Shown: piece by piece, positions 40,657 through 48,379 of the stretch
Layout: each line of letters begins with the position of its first letter
Numbering within the stretch: the first letter of the stretch is position 1
Origin: Candidatus Apopatosoma intestinale
GTDB lineage: Bacteria; Bacillota; Clostridia; Oscillospirales; CAG-272
Reading direction: 5' to 3'
DNA: 52,209 nucleotides
NCBI GenBank assembly: GCA_003524145.1
Contig: DODZ01000028.1
Span: 53,613 to 105,821, forward strand
The notes under the pieces: generated by a model
Told to the model about the DNA's origin: nothing
Databases searched by the model: none
Seen by the model: the letters and a program-made list of their open reading frames with translations, nothing else
Position numbers and translations under genes: made by a program

Positions 40657-41913
40657 ATGGCTATTTCGGGAAAAAGAATGTATTCCATGCTGGAAAAGCT
40701 TGGGTTTGTGAGACTTTCCACCTTTGACGGCGAGAAGAAAGGCGCTGAGATTATCTCGGAGGAGATAAAGACGATAACGGGGAACGAACCGAAAATCGAA
40801 AAATTCATGGCGCCGAGATATGAGATAAAAAAGGTGAAATTTGAGATAACGGAGCCTTTTTGCAAAGAAATCGAAGCGACAGGCTACGGCTTCTCGGGCA
40901 ATGCCGCCAAGGACGGGCTTGAAGCTGATTTTAAATATATCGAGGGTTTTGACGATATCGACCTCGCAGATGTAAAGGGCAAGATAGTCCTTATCGCGGG
41001 CGGCGTGGGCTATTCTTCATATGAAAAGCTTGTGAAGGCGGGTGTTGCCGGTTTTGTCTGCACCTGCGGAACATTCCTTGATAAGGATGAGGAAACCGAT
41101 ATGGACGAGCGTATGCTCCGCGCAAAGCATCTCGAAGCGGGGCAGATCCCGGGCATCTGCATTAAGATAAAGGATGCGCTTGAGCTTGTCCCCATGCATC
41201 CGACAAAGGCAAAAATCACTCTTGAGCAGGAAGAAGGCGAGGCGGAATCGCAGAATATAGTTTATGATGTTGTCGGAGAGAAATATCCCGAGGAGGTCGT
41301 GGTCTATACCGCGCATTACGATTCCGTGGTGTTCTCCGAGGGCTATTTCGATAATTCATCGGGCAGCGCGATGCTTCTCGAGCTTCTCCGCCACTATACG
41401 GAGAACGCGCCGAAGCGTACGGTTCGCTTCATCTGGTGCGGCTCGGAGGAGCGCGGACTTCTCGGAAGCAAGGCATATATCGCCGCTCACGAAGCCGAGC
41501 TTGAAAAAATCCGTCTCTGCATAAATATAGATATGGCAGGTCCTATCCTCGGCAGAGATGCCGCTGTCGTCACGGGCGAAGAGAGCCTTTGCCATGCGCT
41601 GACGTATCTCTATAAGGAGCTTGGTTATCCTATGAGCGTAAATCAGGATATCTATTCTTCGGATTCCATTCCTTTTGCCGATAAGGGTATCCCGGGCGTA
41701 AACTTCATGCGTCGCGCCGCCGCAGGCTCTTCGCAGATACATTGCCGCCACGATGTTATATCCATTCTTTCAGGCGAAAGCCTTGAACGCACGGCAAACT
41801 TTGTCGCTACATTTTCGGATAAGGTTGTGAACGCCGCTTTCTTCCCGATAGACAAAAAAGTGCCCGACAATATCGTTGAGAAAGTCGACAAATACCTGAT
41901 GAAAAAGAAATAA
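40657..41913 (+). CDS. M28-family zinc metallopeptidase with PA-like insert
   Basis: A 418-residue aminopeptidase-type protein lacking a signal peptide. The five zinc-site elements of family M28 are visible: AHYDSV (His220, Asp222), FDNSSGS (about 231), SEERGLLGS (catalytic Glu-Glu, about 264), INIDMAG (about 290) and IHCRHD (about 363). A protease-associated-like segment (about 70-190) precedes the catalytic fold. It likely removes N-terminal residues from peptides, in the cytoplasm. Ribosome site AGGGAGG. It precedes the GNAT gene, but a terminator lies between them. Confidence 0.92.
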   Translation: MAISGKRMYSMLEKLGFVRLSTFDGEKKGAEIISEEIKTITGNEPKIEKFMAPRYEIKKVKFEITEPFCKEIEATGYGFSGNAAKDGLEADFKYIEGFDDIDLADVKGKIVLIAGGVGYSSYEKLVKAGVAGFVCTCGTFLDKDEETDMDERMLRAKHLEAGQIPGICIKIKDALELVPMHPTKAKITLEQEEGEAESQNIVYDVVGEKYPEEVVVYTAHYDSVVFSEGYFDNSSGSAMLLELLRHYTENAPKRTVRFIWCGSEERGLLGSKAYIAAHEAELEKIRLCINIDMAGPILGRDAAVVTGEESLCHALTYLYKELGYPMSVNQDIYSSDSIPFADKGIPGVNFMRRAAAGSSQIHCRHDVISILSGESLERTANFVATFSDKVVNAAFFPIDKKVPDNIVEKVDKYLMKKK

Positions 41914-41931
41914 TACAAAAGTATAATATAC

Positions 41932-41968
41932 AAAAAAGCCTCTTCCTGCCAAGGGAAAAGGCTTTTTC
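41932..41968 (+). terminator. Terminator between M28 peptidase and GNAT genes
   Basis: AAAAAGCCTCTTCC pairs with GGGAAAAGGCTTTTT (small internal mismatch) and ends in T5. It ends 17 bases before the GNAT start codon, so GNAT translation depends on readthrough or a hidden promoter. Confidence 0.85.
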
Positions 41969-41985
41969 ATGAAAAGGAAGATAAA

Positions 41986-42507
41986 ATGCTGGAGCTACTT
42001 GATAAAAAAGATTTTGACGAGGTTTATGCCATAATGGAAGCGAGCTTTCCGGAGACGGAAATCCGACCGAGAGAGGAGCAGTATGCGCTCTTTGATGACC
42101 GCGCATATCGTATTCTTGTAAGACGTGAGGAAGGAAATACCGCGGGATTTTTTGCCGTATGGGATTTCCCCGAGGTGCTTTACATAGAGCATTTTGCCGT
42201 GGATGGGCGACTGCGGGGCGGCGGAATCGGTGCTGCCATGATAGGCGAGCTGAAGGCACTTTCCGATAAGCCGATATGCCTTGAGGTTGAACCGCCGGAA
42301 AACGAAACGGCAAAAAGACGCATCGGCTTCTACGAAAGAAACGGCTTTTTCCTTAATCCGTATCCATATATACAGCCGCCTATTTCGGCGGGTCGCGATG
42401 CTATACCGCTGCTTATAATGACCGGCGGCGGATTTATCGATGAGGCAAAATTTGAGAAAATAAAGCAGCTGCTGTATACGAGAGTATATAAATATACAGG
42501 AGTATAA
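41986..42507 (+). CDS. GNAT family N-acetyltransferase
   Basis: A 173-residue GNAT. The acetyl-CoA loop is RLRGGGIGAAMI (about 79-90), preceded by the strand VLYIEHFAVDG and followed by ICLEVEPPENETAKRRIGFYERNGF (about 101-125), the usual motif B region. The C-terminal part (PLLIMTGGGF) is typical of a clostridial GNAT subgroup. The acetyl acceptor is unknown. Ribosome site AAAAGGAAG. The gene ends next to a cluster of AT-rich palindromes and a bidirectional terminator. Confidence 0.9.
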   Translation: MLELLDKKDFDEVYAIMEASFPETEIRPREEQYALFDDRAYRILVRREEGNTAGFFAVWDFPEVLYIEHFAVDGRLRGGGIGAAMIGELKALSDKPICLEVEPPENETAKRRIGFYERNGFFLNPYPYIQPPISAGRDAIPLLIMTGGGFIDEAKFEKIKQLLYTRVYKYTGV

Positions 42508-42526
42508 TATAACGATACAATTGTAT

Positions 42527-42571
42527 AAAATAACCGAAAAGGAAGCCACCGGCTTCCTTTTCGGTTATTTT
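42527..42571. terminator. Bidirectional terminator, 21-bp perfect stem
   Basis: Bases 42527-42547 pair perfectly with 42551-42571 around loop ACC; the core is CCGAAAAGGAAGCC / GGCTTCCTTTTCGG, with A/T flanks giving a U-run in either direction. It serves the convergent GNAT and MBL genes. Confidence 0.95.
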
Positions 42572-42575
42572 ATCA

Positions 42576-43421
42576 TTAAAATTCAAATTCTGCGCCGTCG
42601 TATGAAAGGAGAAGACCGTTTGCGTCGGCTACCGGTTTCATATCGTCGTAGCAGGCGTTTGTTCCGTTGTGAGAAAAGTGGTTTATGCAGAAAAGCGTGC
42701 TTTTGCCAGCCGCACCTATCTCAAAGAGGCGCTTTCTAACCTCAAGATTTCGGTCTATAAACATATGCCCGTGATAGCGGACGGTCTTGCAGCCCTCTGT
42801 GCAGTCGAGCGAAACATACGAGAGCTTCACGCCGCTTTTTTCGAGATAATCCCATGTTTCATCCGGGAAGATATCCGTGTCATGCGCGTAGAGCAGCGCC
42901 TTGCCGTCTTTCTCGATGAGGTAGATATAGGGATGCACCGTGCCGTGATATGCGCGCAGTGCCGTTACGGTATAGCCCTCGATTTCTGTAGGCTTATACG
43001 CTTGTATAAAACTGTAATTTACCGCATTACAGCTGGATTTCGGGACATTCAGGAAAAATGCGCCGACGTGCTCGGCGTAGTCCTTGTAGACATCTTCGGA
43101 GCCGTAGATTGTGAGTGCGGGAGCACCGTCGATATGGGCAAAGCCCGCGCGGCGGTTTGTCATCTCCGAGAGATAGCAGTGATCCTCGTGAACATGGGTT
43201 ATCAGCAGGGCGGGAATATCCGAAAAATCGATTCCGTAGCGAAGCTCGTGCATATATGAGTCGGCAGGGAAGTCGATGAGGATTTTCCCATCTATCAGTG
43301 CCTGCGAGCGCGTACGGATGTTTTTTCCGCCGAGCGCTCTTGCGCGATTGCAGTTGTCGCATTTGCAGAACATGGCAGGGATTCCTTCTGCCGCGGCTGT
43401 ACCGAGATATTTGATTTTCAT
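42576..43421 (-). CDS. MBL-fold metallohydrolase, PhnP-like
   Basis: A 281-residue metallo-beta-lactamase-fold hydrolase. It opens KIKYLGTAAAEGIPAMFC followed by CKCDNC (Cys19, Cys21, Cys24), the structural zinc cysteines of PhnP, and has the metal motif HVHEDH (76-81) and later metal ligands HDTD (about 195) and HFSHNGTN (about 251). PhnP cleaves cyclic ribose phosphates after phosphonate breakdown, but no C-P lyase genes are present here, so the substrate is open. It follows the small P-loop NTPase gene by 12 bases with AAAGGAG, forming a two-gene unit. Confidence 0.88.
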   Translation of the reverse strand: MKIKYLGTAAAEGIPAMFCKCDNCNRARALGGKNIRTRSQALIDGKILIDFPADSYMHELRYGIDFSDIPALLITHVHEDHCYLSEMTNRRAGFAHIDGAPALTIYGSEDVYKDYAEHVGAFFLNVPKSSCNAVNYSFIQAYKPTEIEGYTVTALRAYHGTVHPYIYLIEKDGKALLYAHDTDIFPDETWDYLEKSGVKLSYVSLDCTEGCKTVRYHGHMFIDRNLEVRKRLFEIGAAGKSTLFCINHFSHNGTNACYDDMKPVADANGLLLSYDGAEFEF

Positions 43422-43433
43422 GGTTTTTCTCCT

Positions 43434-43937
43434 TTATATTATATCTGAAATGAAATAATTTACCTCTCTGCGCGAGCGCAGGGTGATTATGTCGGCGGTT
43501 TTGCAAGCCGAGAGCCGCTCTTTGATTTTCGGCATGTTCTTCTTTTTGAAATTCCATATATACGAGAGAAACTCTCTGTCTATCTTCTCGGGGCAACCCT
43601 CCGCCATATCGGGGCGCGTTTTTCCGCGATAACGGAGCACGCGGCGCATCACACCGAAAAGGCAGGCGAGGCGCGGGAAATCGAGGAAAATCACCGTATC
43701 GCATTTTGCAAGGCGCATCGGCAGAGTGCGGGAATAGTTTCCGTCTATTATCCACCGCGGCTTTTCAAGTTCCGCCACGAGCCGCGCATCGAAATCCTCT
43801 CTGTCGGACTCTATCCAGCCCGCATGCCACCAGAGCTTATCGAGATGGACGAGCGGAAGTCCCGTTTTTACCGAAAGCTCAAAGGCAAGCGTCGATTTGC
43901 CGGCACCGGGCGAGCCGATGATGAGAACCTTTTCCAT
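43434..43937 (-). CDS. P-loop NTPase, FlaR-like (topology modulation protein family)
   Basis: A 167-residue adenylate-kinase-like small kinase. The P-loop is GSPGAGKST (about 7-15), followed by LPLVHLDKLWW (about 28-38) and the DGNYSRT block (about 65-71), which are typical of the FlaR/topology modulation group. Substrate unknown; these are probably nucleotide or nucleoside kinases. The ATG at 43937 (MEKVLIIG) follows AGGA at good distance; the in-frame ATG three codons earlier overlaps that site. Promoter at 43964-43992. Confidence 0.87.
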   Translation of the reverse strand: MEKVLIIGSPGAGKSTLAFELSVKTGLPLVHLDKLWWHAGWIESDREDFDARLVAELEKPRWIIDGNYSRTLPMRLAKCDTVIFLDFPRLACLFGVMRRVLRYRGKTRPDMAEGCPEKIDREFLSYIWNFKKKNMPKIKERLSACKTADIITLRSRREVNYFISDII

Positions 43938-43963
43938 AGTGCACATCCTGCTTTTTTACCCAT

Positions 43964-43992
43964 ATGATATCATAAAAAATCCATTCCGTCAA
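43964..43992 (-). promoter_or_regulatory. Promoter of the NTPase-MBL pair
   Basis: Minus strand: -35 TTGACG (43987-43992), 17-base spacer, -10 TATCAT (43964-43969). Beyond it, 43993-44136 holds an ATACA-TC-TGTAT palindrome (44044-44055) and a weak terminator-like GCGG/CCGT stem with T8 near 44006-44035. Confidence 0.75.
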
Positions 43993-44136
43993 TGCTTTTT
44001 ACAATAAAAAAAGACGGTATTTTTCTGCCGCTGCGAGGATAATATACATCTGTATAAAAGTATAGACGCGGCGGGAAAACCCTTGCTGCGCCTGTACTTT
44101 TATCAAAAATAAAAACTTAAGGAGAAACTTTGCTTA

Positions 44137-45573
44137 TCATATTGCCTTCGGCTCTTCGCCTGCGGGGACAGGGCAGGTATAGCCCTTTGCCGTGGCTTTT
44201 TCAAATTCGGCTTTTGCCGATGCGAGCGTTTCGGGTGAGGATAAAAGGTCTATTGCCGTCGCGGCGAGCACCTTGCCCGCGCAGAGAACTGCCTTGTGAC
44301 CTATTTCCGTTTTACCGCAGGAGACTATCTGCCATGAGTGCCCGGGAGTGGCATTCGGATATGATGCGACATGTATCTGCACCGTCGGCGTCTGCCAGCT
44401 TACATCGCCGACATCCGTCGAGCCGGGAGAGAACGCCGCATCTCCGCCGTAATAAGGGCAGAGGAAGGAATTCATGCTGTGACCTGCGGATTTCTGCATT
44501 GCTTCCACAGCTTCCTTTATCGCCTTATCGTATTCCGCGCCGGTGCCGCAGGCTTCCGAAGAAAGCCCTGCCGCGAGCTTATCCGCATAGTCAAGCTCGG
44601 CTTGCGTATACTTTGGCGTGCCTGTCTCTGCGAAATTATCGTATGCCAGCTTTTCGAGCGTGTGATTTGATATCGTATCCGCAGTGCCGTCGATAAAAAC
44701 CTTTTCAAAGGCGGTCTCCGTCATCAGTGCCGCGCCCTCGGCTATCTTGTCCACGCGCTTTGCGAGAGCGACAGCCTCGTCCACATGTGGCGAACGCACC
44801 ATATAGAGCACCGCGGCATGTGGCTGAACTACATTTGGCGAAAGCCCGCCGCCGTCGGTTATCGCGTAGTGAATGCGCGCGTTGTCCTTCATATGCTCAC
44901 GCAGAAACTGAACGCCGACATTCATCAGCTCCACCGCGTCGAGCGCACTTCTGCCTTCTGCCGGATTGCCTGCCGCGTGCGCCGCCTTGCCCTTGAATTT
45001 ATAGAGCACTTGTATGCAGGCATTGCAACCGCCTGTTACAACCTCATTACAGTCGCTTGGGTGCCATGTCAGCGCCGCATCGAGAGAACGCCATATATTT
45101 TCTCTTGCCATGAATGCCTTGGATGCGCCGCCCTCTTCACCGGGACAGCCGAAAAATATGACTGTGCCGTCCTTTCCGGTTTTTTCAAGCCAGCATTTTA
45201 CGGCATAAGCCGCGGCGAGCGAACCCGCACCGAGCATATTATGCCCGCAGCCGTGACCGCAACCGTCGGTTACAAGTTCCTTTTGCTCGCAGAGACCGCC
45301 GACCTGCGAAAGACCGGAGAGTGCGTCAAATTCCGCGAGTATTCCGATGACGGGCTTGCCGCTTCCGTATGTGCCGGTGAAGGCGGTTTTTATGCCGCAG
45401 ATGTTTTCTTCCGTTTCAAAACCGAGCTTTTTGAGCATATCTGTATAGAGCGCGGCTGATTGGTATTCCTTGAGCGAAAGCTCCGCATATTCCCATATTT
45501 TATCGCTTACTTCGGTAAAAAGAGAAGCATTTTCGTCTATTTTTCCGAGTGCATATTCTTTGATTTTTTCCAT
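44137..45573 (-). CDS. M20-family amidohydrolase (AbgB-like)
   Basis: A 478-residue zinc amidohydrolase. Metal and catalytic motifs: GHGCGHN (106-112), CPGEEGGA with the catalytic Glu pair (146-147), WHPSD (about 171) and GKAAHAAGNPAEGRSALDA (about 194-212) where the dimerisation domain begins. The pattern matches p-aminobenzoyl-glutamate hydrolase subunit B and related N-acyl amino-acid hydrolases. It is the last gene of the amino-acid ABC importer operon, starting 2 bases after the ATPase gene with AAGGTG upstream, so it likely hydrolyses an imported acyl-amino acid or dipeptide; that substrate link is inference. Confidence 0.92.
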   Translation of the reverse strand: MEKIKEYALGKIDENASLFTEVSDKIWEYAELSLKEYQSAALYTDMLKKLGFETEENICGIKTAFTGTYGSGKPVIGILAEFDALSGLSQVGGLCEQKELVTDGCGHGCGHNMLGAGSLAAAYAVKCWLEKTGKDGTVIFFGCPGEEGGASKAFMARENIWRSLDAALTWHPSDCNEVVTGGCNACIQVLYKFKGKAAHAAGNPAEGRSALDAVELMNVGVQFLREHMKDNARIHYAITDGGGLSPNVVQPHAAVLYMVRSPHVDEAVALAKRVDKIAEGAALMTETAFEKVFIDGTADTISNHTLEKLAYDNFAETGTPKYTQAELDYADKLAAGLSSEACGTGAEYDKAIKEAVEAMQKSAGHSMNSFLCPYYGGDAAFSPGSTDVGDVSWQTPTVQIHVASYPNATPGHSWQIVSCGKTEIGHKAVLCAGKVLAATAIDLLSSPETLASAKAEFEKATAKGYTCPVPAGEEPKAI

Positions 45574-45575
45574 CT

Positions 45576-46580
45576 TTACAGCACCTTACTGAGAAATTCC
45601 TTTGTTCTGGGGTTCCGGGGATTGCCGAAAATTTCGTTTGGTGAGCCCTGCTCCGCGATGATGCCGTCATCCATGAAGATGACTCTGTCTGATATCTCGC
45701 GTGCAAATCCCATTTCGTGCGTTACGATAACGCTTGTCATGCCGCTTTTTACAAGGTCCTTGATAACGTCGAGAACCTCTCCTACCATTTCGGGGTCGAG
45801 AGCGGAGGTCGGCTCATCGAAGAGCATTACATCCGGCTCCATTGCGAGCGCACGGATGATGGCGATACGCTGTTTCTGACCGCCGGAAAGGGTGGAGGGA
45901 TAGACATCTGCCTTATCCTGAAGCCCGATTCTTGCGAGCAGTTCCATCGCTTTTGCCTCCGCCTTTGCGCGAACCTCGGCGGGCGCATCGGGAAGCGGAA
46001 GCGGTGCTTTCTTTTCTTTTGTGAAAATATTGGAGAGCGCGATTATTCTGTTTTTGCGCTTTGTTTTTTTGTAGTTGGATATGCCGATTTTTACAGGGGC
46101 AAACATGATATTTTCCTTGACGGATTTATTGCCGAAAAGATTGAACTGCTGGAAAACCATGCCCATTTTTCTGCGGGCGAGGTTGATATCTATGCTGTTT
46201 TCGGCGAAGGTCTTTTTCATCAGGCGACGGTAAGCCTTGCCCTCGGCATTATGCTTTTCCCGAAGGAGATCCTCTTTCTTTATCTTCACTATTGCATCGG
46301 CATCGCTCATGCCGGCGGCTATGAGCTTGGCATATGTTTTGGAGGCGCGGATGATATCAAAATGCAGATAGGGGTCAACGGGAGTGAGCAGCTTGCCCTC
46401 CATCCATACCTCTCCGAAAGTCGGATGCTCGAGCAGGTTCATGCAACGCAGAAGCGTGCTTTTTCCAGAGCCGGAGGGACCGATTATCGATATCGCTTCA
46501 CCCTGATTTATCTCTGTGGAAATGCCCTTGAGCACATGGAGCGAATCAAAATCCTTGAAAACATTTTTTATCTCAAGCAT
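45576..46580 (-). CDS. Amino-acid ABC importer ATPase with two family-atypical insertions
   Basis: A 334-residue polar amino-acid ABC ATPase (GlnQ/HisP type): Walker A GPSGSGKST (34-42), Q-loop VFQQFNLF (142-149), signature LSGGQKQR (231-238), Walker B VMLFDEPTSALD (251-262) and switch His in VTHEMGFA. Usual length is about 240-250. The extra length lies in two places: about 55 residues between the first beta-sheet and the Q-loop (about 70-130, helical, ASKTYAKLIAAGMSDADAIVK) and about 30 residues after the Q-loop (about 168-200, basic KKTKRKNR then PLPLPDAP). All ATPase motifs are intact. It overlaps the permease gene by 8 bases. Confidence 0.93.
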   Translation of the reverse strand: MLEIKNVFKDFDSLHVLKGISTEINQGEAISIIGPSGSGKSTLLRCMNLLEHPTFGEVWMEGKLLTPVDPYLHFDIIRASKTYAKLIAAGMSDADAIVKIKKEDLLREKHNAEGKAYRRLMKKTFAENSIDINLARRKMGMVFQQFNLFGNKSVKENIMFAPVKIGISNYKKTKRKNRIIALSNIFTKEKKAPLPLPDAPAEVRAKAEAKAMELLARIGLQDKADVYPSTLSGGQKQRIAIIRALAMEPDVMLFDEPTSALDPEMVGEVLDVIKDLVKSGMTSVIVTHEMGFAREISDRVIFMDDGIIAEQGSPNEIFGNPRNPRTKEFLSKVL

Positions 46581-47256
46581 GGGATTTCATCCTCCTTTCG
46601 AAGACTTTGAGTATTTTGGAAAGAATGAATGTAAGCACGAAGTAAATCACGCCGACTATCATCAGGGTAGGCAGGGAACTGAATGTATTACCTTTAACGA
46701 TCAGGTAAGAGGTCATAAGCTCGCCAACAAAGAATGTGGAGGCAAGCGAGGTTTCTTTGATTACGGTGATAAATTCATTGCCGAGCGCGGGGAGTATATT
46801 TTTTATCGCCTGCGGGAGGACGATATGTATCATTGTAACCGAAGCAGAGAGCCCGAGACTTCGGGAGGCTTCCGTCTGCCCTTTATCCACGGCTTCTATG
46901 CCCGAGCGGATTATTTCGGAAACATAAGCTGCGCTGTTGAGTACGAGAGCGATTGCTATGCAGGCAAAATCGGATAGCTTCAATGCAGGAAAGAGCATAG
47001 GAATGAGAAAGTATGCCACATAGAGCTGAAGCAGAATAGGTGTGCCGCGAATTATCTCAACTATAACCGAAACAATAAATTTAAGCACGCAGAGTCTGGA
47101 TATTTTTGCCATGGCAAAAAGCGCACCTATCAGCGAGCCAAACGCTACCGTGATGATTGAGAGAAGGAGCGTAATTCCCAAGCCTTTGATCAAAAATATA
47201 TCCCAGTATTCGACAAAAATTTTGCCCATGGATTGAAGTAATTCAATAAAACTCAT
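46573..47256 (-). CDS. Amino-acid ABC importer permease
   Basis: A 227-residue HisM/GlnP-type permease with about five transmembrane helices. The conserved cytoplasmic EAA loop reads EASRSLGLSASVTMIHIVLPQA (about 142-163, shown in two halves EASRSLGLSAS and VTMIHIVLPQA), which contacts the ATPase. VEIIRGTPILLQLY (about 68-81) is another family block. I chose ATG 47256 because CGGAGAAA precedes it; the frame is open 20 codons upstream through the intercistronic hairpin. A single permease gene suggests a homodimeric channel. Confidence 0.93.
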   Translation of the reverse strand: MSFIELLQSMGKIFVEYWDIFLIKGLGITLLLSIITVAFGSLIGALFAMAKISRLCVLKFIVSVIVEIIRGTPILLQLYVAYFLIPMLFPALKLSDFACIAIALVLNSAAYVSEIIRSGIEAVDKGQTEASRSLGLSASVTMIHIVLPQAIKNILPALGNEFITVIKETSLASTFFVGELMTSYLIVKGNTFSSLPTLMIVGVIYFVLTFILSKILKVFERRMKSHA

Positions 47257-47279
47257 AAAATTTGTTTCTCCGATAATAA

Positions 47280-47320
47280 AGCTTCGGGACTGCCGCGCAA
47301 GACACGACCGTCCCATAGCT
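47280..47320 (-). terminator. Intercistronic hairpin between SBP and permease genes
   Basis: AGCTTCGGGAC (47280-47290) pairs with GTCCCATAGCT (47310-47320) with a small internal mismatch. There is only TTATT after it. Such structures after binding-protein genes stabilise the upstream message or partly terminate, raising binding protein over membrane subunits. Confidence 0.5.
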
Positions 47321-47329
47321 GTTTATTCT

Positions 47330-48238
47330 TTATTTTACTATCTTGTTTCCGTCGTCATCATAGCCAAGGTCATCTGCCGTTTTAATCTTAGAATAGATCT
47401 GGCAAGCTTCGTACCAACTCTCATAGATATTTGCGGCTTTTGCCTTTGCAAGTGCGGCGTTTACTTTTTCGAGAAGTTCTGCATCGTTTTTATTGAGAAG
47501 CACGACATTGTTTTTGTATTTTTCGGCTACATCGAATTCAAAGCCGGATGCAACGAGCTTTTCGGGATTTTTACTAACGAATGCGTCACCGTTGCCCTTT
47601 GCAACCGCAAAAGCATCTACCTTGCCGAGCATAAGCGCTTCAATGCCTGTGTTTAGATCCTGAAAAGAAACGAGCTGGCTTTCGCCGAAAGTATCCTTTA
47701 CAAGCTGTTCCTGAAGAGAAGTTCCCTGAGCACCGATTTTCGCACCCTTGAGCGACTCGGCGGTGGTGAACTTGCCTTCGTTTGCCTTTGTTGTGATGAT
47801 AACTTGGTTGCTTTCATTTTCTCCCGCCTTATACCAGTCACTGATGAGGTAGTTTTCGGCACGCTCGGGCGTCCATGAGAAACCGGATATGCCAAGTGTT
47901 GCATTTCCTGTCTGAACCGCGATGAGGCAAGCGTCAAAGCTCATCGGTTTAATCTCGACATTCATGCCGAGTTCTTTTGCCAAGTAGTTGGCAAGGATAA
48001 CATCAAAGCCTACATACTGATCCTGTCCTTTTTTTGCTGTGTCAACGAATTCCATCGGCGGAAAGTCAGGAGACATCGCAACTGTGAGTGTGGGGAGACT
48101 GCTGTCTGTCTGCTTGTACTGATTAAGATATTTGGTGTATGCCGCATCGAGCGACTCCTCTGTCTTACCGCATGCGGTCATAGCGAGGCAGCCGAAAATA
48201 AAAGCGACTGCAAAAAGAATGGCGAAAAGTTTTTTCAT
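47330..48238 (-). CDS. Amino-acid ABC importer substrate-binding lipoprotein
   Basis: A 302-residue SBP_bac_3 protein. The signal peptide ends in lipobox MTAC (Cys23). The binding domain opens LTVAMSPDFPPMEFVD and has YVGFDVILANYLAKELG (about 84-100), then IGAQGTSLQEQL (about 173), typical of polar amino-acid binding proteins; the motif PDFPPMEF suggests an amino acid with alpha-amino and carboxylate recognition. The exact ligand is not readable. The ATG at 48238 follows ACGGAGGAA; the open frame extends 21 codons upstream into the promoter. First gene of the importer-M20 operon. Confidence 0.94.
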   Translation of the reverse strand: MKKLFAILFAVAFIFGCLAMTACGKTEESLDAAYTKYLNQYKQTDSSLPTLTVAMSPDFPPMEFVDTAKKGQDQYVGFDVILANYLAKELGMNVEIKPMSFDACLIAVQTGNATLGISGFSWTPERAENYLISDWYKAGENESNQVIITTKANEGKFTTAESLKGAKIGAQGTSLQEQLVKDTFGESQLVSFQDLNTGIEALMLGKVDAFAVAKGNGDAFVSKNPEKLVASGFEFDVAEKYKNNVVLLNKNDAELLEKVNAALAKAKAANIYESWYEACQIYSKIKTADDLGYDDDGNKIVK

Positions 48239-48283
48239 TGTGTTGTTCCTCCGTAAATTTGGGTTGGTTTTGTTTACGGGCTT

Positions 48284-48312
48284 ATCATACACCTTTTCCA
48301 TCGATTTGTCAA
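48284..48312 (-). promoter_or_regulatory. Promoter of the amino-acid importer operon
   Basis: Minus strand: -35 TTGACA (48307-48312), 17-base spacer, -10 TATGAT (48284-48289), about 45 bases before the SBP start codon. Confidence 0.82.
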
Positions 48313-48379
48313 CCGCTTTTTGAATATTTATTTAAAAAATCTTAAAAAATACGCATATTTTATCGCATAAATCTTGATT

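Noticed and set aside
43937..44060. 26-codon minus-strand mini-ORF starting MYIIL
   Set aside because: It runs through a terminator-like stem and the NTPase promoter, with no ribosome site.
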